A stretch of DNA of 7,815 bases from Adhaeribacter sp. (GTDB lineage: Bacteria; Bacteroidota; Bacteroidia; Cytophagales; Hymenobacteraceae): positions 1-7,815 of the forward strand of contig JAQBNV010000448.1 in the NCBI GenBank assembly GCA_028288395.1. Direction: 5' to 3'. Position numbers and translations under genes: made by a program. Positions within the stretch are counted from its first letter, which is position 1. The number at the start of each line of letters is the position of its first letter. The notes beneath the pieces were generated by a model. That model was given only the letters and a program-made list of their open reading frames with translations. It had not been told where the DNA came from and did no database searches. Shown piece after piece: positions 1-6,994 of this stretch.

Positions 1-354
1 ATAAAAATCAGCCCCAATCATATGAAAATCGAGCTGCATAAAGTGCGCTACTACCAGTGGATTGTATTGGGCCAGGTCCGTTGCCAGTTGCTGTAATATT
101 ACGCGGCGGCTTTTACCGTGCTGCCGCAAAAAGTCTTTCGAAATACCATGGATGCCGTAAGCCACCGAGGATATTTCAAAATCATCATCATTTATATAAT
201 GGTTTTCTTTTTTAATTTCCTTTCCGTCTTGCGAATATATCACCCAGGCGATTTGCACCGAGAAGGGCCAGTTCTCCTGGTCCGCATAAGGAACATCCCA
301 TTTATGCGGCAGCCCGGAAGTTTCGGTATCAATAAACAGCAGGTAATCTCTCAC
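1..354 (-). CDS. DEDD-family 3'-5' exonuclease (DNA polymerase III epsilon-like), N-terminal part, runs off the left edge
   Basis: The first 118 codons of a protein whose C-terminus lies beyond base 1. The N-terminus reads (V/M)RDYLLFIDTETSGLPHKW, with the ExoI motif D-x-E-T-x-G at residues 9-14, where D9 and E11 are the expected metal ligands. Around residues 101-114 there is an ExoII-type stretch, VVAHFMQLDFHMIG, in which D109 is the likely third acidic ligand. ExoIII would lie outside the window. This layout is that of DnaQ-like RNase T/DNA polymerase III epsilon exonucleases, which remove nucleotides from 3' ends for proofreading or nucleic-acid turnover; the substrate cannot be told from this fragment. 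A GTG at 354 is the only ordinary start between the in-frame stops upstream and the ExoI motif. It follows the arabinose operon terminator, so it is probably a separate unit. A weak -7-like TAGGTTTA lies at 393-386 on the minus strand. No functional link to arabinose use is apparent. Confidence 0.82.
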   Translation of the reverse strand, partial: MRDYLLFIDTETSGLPHKWDVPYADQENWPFSVQIAWVIYSQDGKEIKKENHYINDDDFEISSVAYGIHGISKDFLRQHGKSRRVILQQLATDLAQYNPLVVAHFMQLDFHMIGADFY

Positions 355-403
355 GCAATATTTAAAAAAAGCGGTTAATGCCGGTTAAACCTATACGGTA
401 CTA

Positions 404-432
404 TAAAAAAAGCGGGCCGTAATTGCCCGCTT
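404..432 (-). terminator. Intrinsic terminator at the end of the arabinose operon
   Basis: An 8-bp stem (410-417 with 425-432, core GCGGGC/GCCCGC) closes a 7-base loop. On the minus strand it is followed directly by seven T residues (plus-strand A-run 405-411). It begins 24 bases past the symporter stop codon, so it ends transcription of the ara genes before the exonuclease. On the plus strand there is no matching T-run, so it should work in one direction only. Confidence 0.85.
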
Positions 433-455
433 CTAAAAAATTGATCTTTTAAACT

Positions 456-2153
456 TTACCAGAACCGGACGTATAACGCGGTAATGACTAACAAGGTAAT
501 AATAATCAAAAACAAGGTTGAGTTAGATACTTTGAACATGGACTTGTCCAGTTCAAAAGCTTTCGGATTTATTTTAGGACCGGCCAGGCTTAATCCTACC
601 ATTACAATCATGGTGAACATAAAAGCCAGGCCCATACAAATCAGGAACGGGATTTCGTATTCTCCCTGGGCATTCCGATAAGCCGTATACAGGAAGGTTT
701 CGTTGCCAAACCACGCCGGCGCATAATTGTTAAATACTACTGATAAAATAAAACCGGTTAATAAACCCGCAATAGCCGCGGTGCCAGTGGTCCGTTTCCA
801 GAACATACCCAATAAAAACATGGCAAAAACACCGGGGCTGATAAAACCGGTATATTTTTGAATAAAGGTAAAGCCGCCTTCGCCGCCAATACCCAGTAAA
901 TCGTCCCAGGTCAGGAATATAGAAAAAAGCATGGAAGCGATGATAGCCATTTTACCCACAAAAATCAGCTTCTTTTCACTCGCGTCTTTATTCATGTATT
1001 TCTGATAAATATCGAGGGTAAAGATGGTAGATATACTATTGGCTTTGCCGGCCAAAGAAGCGACAATAGCCGCGGTAAGCGCCGCCAGGGATAAACCTTT
1101 CATGCCGGTTGGCAAAAAGCCCAGAATTGCAGAATAGGCATTATCGGCATTAAACTGTCCGCCGGGTGCCATTTCTTCCTGCAAAGACCCATTTTTATAA
1201 AGTACGTAGGCCGCAATACCGGGCAGCATTACGATTACCGGCATCATTAATTTTATAAGTCCGGCGAATAATATACCATTCCGGGCAGTTTGCAAATTAG
1301 CGCCGAGCGCTCTTTGGGTAATATATTGGTTACATCCCCAGTAGTTCAGATTTACAATCCACATACCGGCAAAATACATGGCAATTCCGGGGAGCATCAG
1401 GTATTTGTTTATATCGGCCTGCGATGATTCGGGCGTGGGTTTGTCCATAATCATCTGGAAATGGTCCGGAGCATCTTGTATGAGCATGTTAAAACCGGCA
1501 ATTACATCGTGGCCTAAACCAAATTTCTCGCTTACCAGCACCAGCGCCGTGTAAGTAGTTGCCAAACCGCCCAAAATAAGGACAGTAACCTGAATTACAT
1601 CGGTATAGCCAATTACATTCATCCCGCCCAGGGTAATAATAATGGCAAAAACCGCCAGCGCAATAATAATCAGGTGAAAATTGCTACCCCCGGCCAGGTT
1701 GCTAATAGCCAGCGCGCCTAAGTACAGGATAGAAGTTAAGTTTACAAACACGTACAAAAACAGCCAGAAAATAGCCATAATCAAAGCTACCGTACCGTTA
1801 TACCGGGTTTGCAGGAACTGCGGCATGGTAAATATTTTATTCTTCAGGTAAACCGGAATAAACCACACCGCGACAATTATCAGGGCAATGGCGGCAATCC
1901 ATTCGTAGGCTGCTACGGCAATACCCACCACAAAACCATTACCGCTCATACCAATAAACTGCTCCGCTGAGATATTGGAAGCAATCAGAGAGGCACCAAT
2001 GGCCCACCAGGTAAGAGAACCTTCGGCGAGAAAATAATCTTTACTGTCGGCGTTTACATTGCGGTCGCGGTGATAGACCCAGAAGCCGTAACCCGATACG
2101 ACAATAAAATAAACGACAAATATGACATAGTCAATGGTAGCGAACTTATTCAT
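456..2153 (-). CDS. SSS-family Na+/sugar symporter (vSGLT-like), probable L-arabinose transporter
   Basis: A 565-residue inner-membrane protein of the solute:sodium symporter family, very similar in motif content to the Vibrio Na+/galactose symporter vSGLT. Hydrophobic segments run through the whole length, including a final one near residues 547-563, consistent with about 14 transmembrane helices. Family landmarks seen are SLIASNISAEQFIGMSG (residues 55-71), AAYEW (81-85), NLNYWGCNQYITQR (268-281) and SLAGKANSISTIFTLDIYQ (366-384). By alignment from memory to vSGLT, N60, Q65, E84, N268, Y271 and K301 match sugar-binding or gating positions. In the Na2-site region, one of two serines is Ala365 while Ser366 is kept. 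It is the last gene of the araBDA cluster, so L-arabinose is the likely substrate by context; another pentose or galactose cannot be excluded. It starts 111 bases after araA, across a hairpin, and ends just before a strong terminator. The ATG at 2153 gives a normal N-terminus. Confidence 0.93.
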   Translation of the reverse strand: MNKFATIDYVIFVVYFIVVSGYGFWVYHRDRNVNADSKDYFLAEGSLTWWAIGASLIASNISAEQFIGMSGNGFVVGIAVAAYEWIAAIALIIVAVWFIPVYLKNKIFTMPQFLQTRYNGTVALIMAIFWLFLYVFVNLTSILYLGALAISNLAGGSNFHLIIIALAVFAIIITLGGMNVIGYTDVIQVTVLILGGLATTYTALVLVSEKFGLGHDVIAGFNMLIQDAPDHFQMIMDKPTPESSQADINKYLMLPGIAMYFAGMWIVNLNYWGCNQYITQRALGANLQTARNGILFAGLIKLMMPVIVMLPGIAAYVLYKNGSLQEEMAPGGQFNADNAYSAILGFLPTGMKGLSLAALTAAIVASLAGKANSISTIFTLDIYQKYMNKDASEKKLIFVGKMAIIASMLFSIFLTWDDLLGIGGEGGFTFIQKYTGFISPGVFAMFLLGMFWKRTTGTAAIAGLLTGFILSVVFNNYAPAWFGNETFLYTAYRNAQGEYEIPFLICMGLAFMFTMIVMVGLSLAGPKINPKAFELDKSMFKVSNSTLFLIIITLLVITALYVRFW

Positions 2154-2212
2154 CCCAGAAGTAGAATATTTAGGTGGATATATAAAAAATTTTTGGTGGT
2201 GTAATTTAGTTT

Positions 2213-2250
2213 AAAAATCAATAGGCCTCCAAAAAAAGGGAAGCCTATTG
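2213..2250 (-). terminator. Hairpin between araA and the symporter; possible weak terminator or mRNA-stabilising stem
   Basis: CAATAGGC (2219-2226) pairs perfectly with GCCTATTG (2243-2250). The stem continues, after one C/A mismatch, with 3 more pairs, closing an 8-base A/T loop. On the minus strand it starts 14 bases after the araA stop and is followed by ATTTTTAAA, a short U-run. The stem is strong but the U-run is weak, so partial termination, or protection of the upstream araBDA mRNA end, fits better than a complete stop. I see no convincing promoter of the TTG/TAnnTTTG type between the hairpin and the symporter start. Confidence 0.6.
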
Positions 2251-2264
2251 TTATTTATTTTAAA

Positions 2265-3770
2265 TTAAAAATTTTTATTTACCTGGTAATAAACCTCGCT
2301 CCAGCGCAGCTCATTGCGGAATTGGTTTAACTTCGTATCCTGGTTAATTAATACACATTCGATACCGGCCATTTCGGCAAAATCCTGCAGGTGCTCCGAC
2401 GTAAGATTCTGGCTGTAGCAGGTGTGATGAGCGCCACCAGCTAATATCCAGGCAGCGCAACCGGTTTTCATGTCGGGATATGGTTTCCAGAGTACGCGGG
2501 CTACCGGCAGTTTTGGTAAATCGTGCTGGGGTTCAACAGCCACTACTTCGTTTACCAATAACCGAAAACGATTACCCATATCTACTACCGAAGCATTCAG
2601 GGCTGGACCGCCCGCCACGTTAAATACCAGGCGCACCGGATCGGCTTTACCGCCGATGCCCAGCGGATGTACTTCACAGGATGGCTGGCCGTTGGCAATA
2701 GATTCATCTACTTCCAGCATGTGCGAGCCCAACACCATGGCATTATTTGGTTCGAAGTGGTAGGTATAGTCTTCCATAAACGCATTACCGCCTGGCAGGC
2801 CGCTGCCCATTACTTTCATTGCCCTTACCAAAGCTGCCGTTTTCCAATCGCCTTCGCCGGCAAAACCGTAGCCCTGACCCATGAGGCGTTGCGCCGCAAT
2901 GCCGGGTAACTGATTCATACCGTGTAAGTCCTCGAAGGTATCGGAAAAGCCTTTGTAATTGCCGTCTTTTAAAAAGGTAGTCAGTCCAATTTCAATTTTG
3001 GCTGCTTCCCGGAGCGATGTATATTGGGCGCCTCCTTTGCGCAAGGCAGGCACCACCGCATACCGGTCTTCATATTCCTGGGTAAGCTGGTCGATGGCGC
3101 TGTCGCTTACCTGATTGATTACTTTTACCAGGTCGCCGATGCCGTAAGTATTAACCGAAAAACCAAATTTTATTTCGGCTTCTACTTTATCGCCTTCGGT
3201 TACGGCTACATATCGCATGTTGTCGCCGAAGCGGACAAATTTAGCGCCTTGCCAATCGTGCCACCCTGCGGCGGCCCGGCTCCAGGTATTAATCTGGTCC
3301 AGGACTTCAGGATCCTGCCAATGGCCCACTACTACTTTGCGGTTGATGCGCATCCGCGATACCATAAATCCAAATTCACGGTCGCCGTGGGCGCTTTGGT
3401 TCAGGTTCATAAAGTCCATATCGATGGTGCTCCACGGAATATCGCGGTTAAACTGGGTGTGCAGGTGTAGCAGCGGCTTTTGTAACACTTTTAAACCACC
3501 AATCCACATTTTGGCCGGCGAAAAGGTATGCATCCAGGCAATAAGACCAATGCAGTTTTGGGCTACGTTGGCGTCCTGGCAAACCCGGTATATTTCTTCG
3601 GGTGATTTTACGGTAGGTTTAAAAATTACTTTTACCGGAATCTGGGTTGCCTGGTCCAGCGCTTTGGTTATCTGTTGCGAATGTTCGGCTACCTGGTTCA
3701 GGGTATCTTCACCGTACAAATCCTGGCTACCGGTTACAAACCAAACTTCAAATTGTTTAAGGTCAATCAT
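2265..3770 (-). CDS. araA: L-arabinose isomerase
   Basis: A 501-residue cytoplasmic enzyme that interconverts L-arabinose and L-ribulose, the first step of the pathway; members are usually hexamers needing Mn2+. Its length is almost identical to the 500-residue E. coli enzyme. Signature stretches are [13 protein letters not shown] near the N-terminus (residues 8-20), [17 protein letters not shown] (74-90), [15 protein letters not shown] (300-314), [11 protein letters not shown] (331-341), VLGSHMLEV (346-354) and ILAGGAHHT (442-450). The catalytic/metal residues of the family are present: E306, E333, H350 and the histidine pair H448-H449. The ATG at 3770 matches the family N-terminus. It is the third gene of the cluster, 90 bases after araD. 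That spacer (3771-3860) is AT-rich and holds no clear promoter or terminator, so co-transcription with araBD is likely. No truncation or frameshift is seen. Confidence 0.98.
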   Translation of the reverse strand: MIDLKQFEVWFVTGSQDLYGEDTLNQVAEHSQQITKALDQATQIPVKVIFKPTVKSPEEIYRVCQDANVAQNCIGLIAWMHTFSPAKMWIGGLKVLQKPLLHLHTQFNRDIPWSTIDMDFMNLNQSAHGDREFGFMVSRMRINRKVVVGHWQDPEVLDQINTWSRAAAGWHDWQGAKFVRFGDNMRYVAVTEGDKVEAEIKFGFSVNTYGIGDLVKVINQVSDSAIDQLTQEYEDRYAVVPALRKGGAQYTSLREAAKIEIGLTTFLKDGNYKGFSDTFEDLHGMNQLPGIAAQRLMGQGYGFAGEGDWKTAALVRAMKVMGSGLPGGNAFMEDYTYHFEPNNAMVLGSHMLEVDESIANGQPSCEVHPLGIGGKADPVRLVFNVAGGPALNASVVDMGNRFRLLVNEVVAVEPQHDLPKLPVARVLWKPYPDMKTGCAAWILAGGAHHTCYSQNLTSEHLQDFAEMAGIECVLINQDTKLNQFRNELRWSEVYYQVNKNF

Positions 3771-3860
3771 GCGAAATATTTTAAAAGAAAAGATTTAGAA
3801 TATTGATTATAAGTGGGGTATAATATATTTTTTTATTTCAACAGCCGAATAATTAGCTGC

Positions 3861-4559
3861 TTATTGCCCGTAATAAGAATGTGGACCGTGCTTCCGTTCG
3901 AAGTGCTTCCGGATGAGCGAATCCTGCAAACGTGGGACCTGCGGCCTGATTTGTTCGGTGAGATAAGCCATTCGGGCAATTTCTTCTACTACGGCACTGT
4001 TATAAACGGCTTTTTCGGCGGTTTTGCCCCAGGTAAAAGGGGCGTGGTTGCCCACCAGTACCATTTCTACTTCTTCGTAGTTCATGCCTTTTTTTTCCAG
4101 GTAGTCCATTATCTGAAAGCCTGTCTGGTATTCATAATCGCCCTGGATCATTTCGTTGCTCATGGGCGGGGCACAAGGTATATCCACCGTGTTGTGGTCG
4201 GCGTGGGTAGTGCCATAAATCGGGATATCGCGCTGGGCCTGGGCCCAGGCAGTAGCGTAGGTCGAATGGGTGTGCACAATACCCCCAATATTTTCCCAGT
4301 GTTTGTAAAGCACCGCGTGTGTTAATGTATCGGAGGAGGGGCGGAGAGAGCCGGCCACGGTTTTGCCGTCAAAATCCACAATTACCATTTTTTCGGGCGA
4401 AAGATCTTCGTAAGGTACGCCGCTGGGTTTAATGGCAAATACGCCCAAGGTGCGATCGGCGGCGCTGACGTTTCCAAACGTAAACAGTACCAATCCCAAT
4501 TTGGGTAATTGCATGTTGGCATCGTAAGCCCTTTGCTGAATGTGTGCGTATTGCGTCAT
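3861..4559 (-). CDS. araD: L-ribulose-5-phosphate 4-epimerase
   Basis: A 232-residue class II aldolase-fold, zinc-dependent cytoplasmic enzyme. It converts L-ribulose-5-phosphate to D-xylulose-5-phosphate by retro-aldol cleavage and re-addition, feeding the pentose phosphate pathway. It aligns end to end with E. coli AraD (231 residues). Phosphate-binding motifs TFGNVSA (residues 27-33), KPSG (44-47) and SSD (75-77) are present. The zinc ligands H96 and H98 lie in GGIVHTHS, with H172 in GNHAPFTWG. The catalytic candidates are D121 in GTTHAD and Y230 in the C-terminal YYGQ. This C-terminus and the GTTHAD motif favour AraD over fuculose-1-phosphate aldolases of the same fold. The ATG at 4559 lies only 6 bases after the araB stop, so the two genes are tightly coupled. 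Confidence 0.97.
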   Translation of the reverse strand: MTQYAHIQQRAYDANMQLPKLGLVLFTFGNVSAADRTLGVFAIKPSGVPYEDLSPEKMVIVDFDGKTVAGSLRPSSDTLTHAVLYKHWENIGGIVHTHSTYATAWAQAQRDIPIYGTTHADHNTVDIPCAPPMSNEMIQGDYEYQTGFQIMDYLEKKGMNYEEVEMVLVGNHAPFTWGKTAEKAVYNSAVVEEIARMAYLTEQIRPQVPRLQDSLIRKHFERKHGPHSYYGQ

Positions 4560-4565
4560 GTTAAT

Positions 4566-6362
4566 TTAATTATCAGTAGTAGCCGTGCCGGTTAAAGCAG
4601 CTTCTTTTATCTGTTGTGCTTTGGTGTGGGGTTCTTGGGCTTTCGTGCCGGTTTCGGGCAAGTCAGCCGTAAGCGGCGATTTTGAAGGTGTCAGATGGTC
4701 CTGAATAAAATTGCCTAACTCGGTATATTTCAGGTAGCGTTTAGCGTATATTTTGGCTCGCCCGGCATTTGGAAAGTATTCGGCATCGAAGCCCTGGCCC
4801 ATAGCCGCCATGGCATCTTCTACCTTTGCGTAAATACCGGCAGCCGTAGCGGCAAACATCGCTGCCCCAATTGCGCAGGTCTGCTCCGACTTATGAATCC
4901 GAATAGGCATATTAATGACATCAGCCATCATTTGCATGATAAAAGGTGATTTTTTTGCCACGCCTCCCATACCAATCAGTCCTTTCACCGGTACACCCTG
5001 CTCATTAAACCGGTCTACGATTTTTTTCGCCCCAAAACAGGTGGCTTCTACCAGAGCCCGGAAAATGCGGGGTGCATCGCTGCCCAGCCCCAAACCCGAA
5101 ATAGCGCCTTTTAAAAGCTGGTTGGCATCGGGCGTGCGGCGGCCATTAAGCCAATCTAACGCGTATTCGTTATTTTCAGATAAAGGTATTTGGTCGGCCT
5201 GTTGGCTTAGTTCCGGAATAATGCGGGCCGATATTTCGTCCAGCAATGCTTTAGCGGTCTGGGCATCAATTACCTGCGATTGGGCTAAAAACTGCTGCAA
5301 CGGCCACATCAATACCTGCTTGAACCAGGCATAGGTATCGCCAAAGGCCGATTGGCCAGCTTCCATTCCCATCATGCCCGGAATAACCGAACCAGGCACC
5401 TGGCCGCAAATTCCGTTTACCAGTTTATCTTCTACTTCGGCAATAGGCGCTACGAGCATGTCGCAGGTAGAGGTGCCCATTACTTTACTCAGGTGATAAG
5501 GTTCTATCTGGCCTCCTACCGCTCCCATGTGCGCATCAAAAGCCCCTACGCTCACCACTACTTCGGTAGATAACCCTAAGCGTTCGGCCCATTCTGGACT
5601 TAACGTGCCGGCCGGCTGGTCGGAAGTATAAGTGTCTTTAAACAAACGGTCCGAAAAGCCTTGCAGAAGTGGATCCAGGGTAAGGAAAAATTCTTCGGGC
5701 GGCAGGCCGCCAAATTCGGTGGCCCATAAAGATTTATGCCCGGCCGAACAAACTCCACGTTTCATCTGGTGCACATCGGTACCACCGGTGAGCAGGAAAG
5801 GAATCCAGTCGCAATGTTCTACCCAGGAGTAAATGGCCGCGCGTACCTGCCCATCGGCGCGTAAGGTGCGCAGCAGTTTCGCCCAGAACCATTCCGATGA
5901 ATAAATACCGCCTACGTATTTTAAATAATTGATATCAAATTTTTTGGCGTGCTCGTTTATTTCAGCGGCTTCGTTTACGGCAGTATGGTCTTTCCAAAGC
6001 ACGAACATGGCGTGGGGATTTTCTTCCAGGCCCGGCAGTAAGGCCAATGGAGTGCCGGTTTTATCTACCGCTACGGGGGTAGAGCCAGTGGTATCTACGG
6101 CGATGCCTTTCACGTACCGGGTAATATTTTCGCCGCCGGCTTTTTTCAGGCATTCCGTAATGGTGTATTCCAAACCTTCGATATAATCCAGCGGGTGCTG
6201 GCGGAACTGGTTTTCGGCTGGTTTACAGTAAGCGCCCGTCTGCCAGCGCGAATAATTAAAAACAGCAGAAGCCACTTCGGCGCCGTTTCGGGTGTTAACG
6301 AGCACCGACCGAACCGAGTCGCTGCCATAATCTACGCCTATAACATATAAATCTTTTTCCAT
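4566..6362 (-). CDS. araB: L-ribulokinase (FGGY family)
   Basis: A 598-residue cytoplasmic sugar kinase that uses ATP to make L-ribulose-5-phosphate from L-ribulose. The N-terminal actin-like domain opens with YVIGVDYGSDSVRSVLV (residues 6-22), the phosphate-1 type motif with D11. The ribulokinase signature VDTTGSTPVAVD lies at 89-100, and the catalytic aspartate is D276 in SVGAFDAHMGAVGGQ. The second FGGY domain contains VMGTSTCDM (294-302) and the nucleotide-binding IGMGGVAKKSPFIMQ (463-477). Family members are usually about 550-570 residues. Here the fold seems to end near residue 555 and is followed by a hydrophilic tail of some 40 residues with an internal TKAQ repeat (573-576 and 580-583). 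It is the first gene of the araBDA cluster, with a 632-base non-coding leader region upstream that must hold the main promoter and operator. Confidence 0.97.
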   Translation of the reverse strand: MEKDLYVIGVDYGSDSVRSVLVNTRNGAEVASAVFNYSRWQTGAYCKPAENQFRQHPLDYIEGLEYTITECLKKAGGENITRYVKGIAVDTTGSTPVAVDKTGTPLALLPGLEENPHAMFVLWKDHTAVNEAAEINEHAKKFDINYLKYVGGIYSSEWFWAKLLRTLRADGQVRAAIYSWVEHCDWIPFLLTGGTDVHQMKRGVCSAGHKSLWATEFGGLPPEEFFLTLDPLLQGFSDRLFKDTYTSDQPAGTLSPEWAERLGLSTEVVVSVGAFDAHMGAVGGQIEPYHLSKVMGTSTCDMLVAPIAEVEDKLVNGICGQVPGSVIPGMMGMEAGQSAFGDTYAWFKQVLMWPLQQFLAQSQVIDAQTAKALLDEISARIIPELSQQADQIPLSENNEYALDWLNGRRTPDANQLLKGAISGLGLGSDAPRIFRALVEATCFGAKKIVDRFNEQGVPVKGLIGMGGVAKKSPFIMQMMADVINMPIRIHKSEQTCAIGAAMFAATAAGIYAKVEDAMAAMGQGFDAEYFPNAGRAKIYAKRYLKYTELGNFIQDHLTPSKSPLTADLPETGTKAQEPHTKAQQIKEAALTGTATTDN

Positions 6363-6406
6363 TGCTCCATTAAAATGTCAAATTAACGCTTATAATTTAA
6401 AGAAAA

Positions 6407-6435
6407 AAATATTATGGTATACTATTCGCAGACAA
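6407..6435 (-). promoter_or_regulatory. Weak candidate Bacteroidota-type promoter for araB
   Basis: On the minus strand, TTG (6435-6433) is followed after 18 bases by TAATATTT (6414-6407). The TTG matches the -33 core of the Bacteroidota housekeeping promoter, and the second box matches 6 of 8 positions of TAnnTTTG. Transcription would start near 6400 and leave a leader of about 38 bases before the ATG at 6362. The match is imperfect in such AT-rich DNA, so this is only the best candidate seen. Confidence 0.25.
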
Positions 6436-6439
6436 TTTT

Positions 6440-6474
6440 GTATTTAGCGATTTAAAATACCGGCTGTAAAATAC
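6440..6474. promoter_or_regulatory. Candidate operator: inverted GTATTT/AAATAC site plus direct repeat TAAAATAC
   Basis: GTATTT (6440-6445) and AAATAC (6455-6460) form a 21-base inverted repeat with a 9-base centre. The right half is contained in TAAAATAC (6453-6460), which is repeated exactly at 6467-6474, 14 bases further on. The cluster lies 78-112 bases upstream of the araB start and borders the candidate promoter, which suits a dimeric regulator such as the adjacent AraR. Assignment to AraR is an inference; I did not match it to a known AraR motif. Confidence 0.3.
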
Positions 6475-6573
6475 TTGGAACGGCAATATTTATCACCTCC
6501 GCCACGTCTGAAAATGCATTATTTATTTTGCAGCAACCAACCCGCAACATCAGCGGCTAGGCACTGCTTGTAA

Positions 6574-6599
6574 ATAATCAAAATTTTTGCTTTGATAAT
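6574..6599. promoter_or_regulatory. Candidate palindromic operator ATAATCAAA-N8-TTTGATAAT
   Basis: The 9-base arms (6574-6582 and 6591-6599) match in 8 of 9 positions around an 8-base centre, about 210 bases upstream of araB. The half-site differs from the 6440-6474 cluster, so the two would not bind the same protein with equal affinity. In AT-rich DNA such a palindrome can occur by chance. Confidence 0.25.
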
Positions 6600-6738
6600 A
6601 CAGGGACGAATAAGCATCTTTAAACAATCGGCTATATTTACCAGGCTGCCCCAATCAGATAGTATCTCTTTGTTGATCCAGCTTGATTTTTAAATAATTA
6701 GCGGAATAATATTGATAAATATGTAAAAGGAAACAGAC

Positions 6739-6851
6739 TACTGCTTCTCCAAATTAATTTTTAGAGGAGGCTGGGCGAGATTTGTAATCTCGTCCCATAG
6801 AGCCCCGGATTTGCAATCCGGTTTTATTCTAATAATTATTTTGGAGCAGTA
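6739..6851. repeat. Composite REP/MITE-like element: long inverted repeat enclosing two similar hairpins
   Basis: The outer arms are 6739-6765 and 6828-6851. After removal of a 3-base bulge in the left arm (TCT at 6746-6748), they match in 22 of 24 positions. Inside are two GC-rich hairpins. The first (6773-6795) has a 10-bp stem with one G-U pair and loop TGT. The second (6805-6821) has a perfect 7-bp stem and loop TGC. Both share the core GATT-TGY-AATC and are separated by 9 bases. Paired REP hairpins of this kind are typical of BIME units mobilised by RAYT (Y1-type) transposases; short terminal-repeat elements without a gene are typical of MITEs. No transposase is in the window. The ordered nesting is unlikely to be chance, but the family assignment needs other copies in the genome. 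Confidence 0.6.
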
Positions 6852-6994
6852 CTACTTGATATATTTTGGGTAATCAGCAATCAAAACAAACGTATTCACG
6901 GGAAAGACTGCTCCCGGAGGCATTAAAAATCTGTAATATTCTACCGGGTGTATAGCTGATAATTTAGAATCATCCTCTTCCAAGCCTGGGCTGT

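Larger units (their letters stand above)
6363..6994. other. 632-base non-coding spacer upstream of araB
   Basis: No open reading frame of convincing length or composition is seen on either strand. The stretch is AT-rich and reads as leader and regulatory DNA of the arabinose operon plus an inserted repeat. Its left part (6363-6600) carries the candidate promoter and two palindromic sites. The middle (6739-6851) is the composite hairpin element. In 6601-6738 I see only short palindromes such as AGATAGTATCT at 6657-6667. The right part (6852-6994), just downstream of the lipoprotein stop, has only a 5-bp stem (6899-6903 with 6912-6916) without a clear T-run. Confidence 0.7.

Noticed and set aside
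118..378. Plus-strand 86-codon frame near the left edge
   Set aside because: It is antisense to the exonuclease, whose ExoI and ExoII motifs are clear on the minus strand.
3024..3798. Long open frames on the plus strand opposite araA
   Set aside because: They lie antisense to a fully conserved araA, have no recognisable domains, and have odd composition. They are shadow frames.
3813..4325. 170-codon plus-strand frame opposite araD
   Set aside because: The minus strand encodes an end-to-end AraD with all zinc and catalytic residues; the plus-strand frame has no recognisable feature.
6363..6480. Riboswitch or RNA leader ahead of araB
   Set aside because: No conserved riboswitch core or strong structured leader is visible close to the start; only short AT-rich palindromes are present.
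6805..6829. Hairpin plus TTTTATT as a plus-strand terminator
   Set aside because: No plus-strand gene lies upstream, and the hairpin is one of a matched pair inside a larger inverted repeat, which fits a repeat element better.
6737..6855. ACTAC direct repeats (6737-6741 and 6851-6855) as target-site duplication of the repeat element
   Set aside because: They overlap the inverted-repeat ends and leave asymmetric termini, so they may simply follow from the inverted-repeat sequence. They are not firm enough to call.
6843..6914. GGAGCAGT (6843-6850) and ACTGCTCC (6907-6914) as a separate stem
   Set aside because: The left arm is already part of the much longer inverted repeat with 6739-6765, and the 56-base loop makes this pairing weaker.
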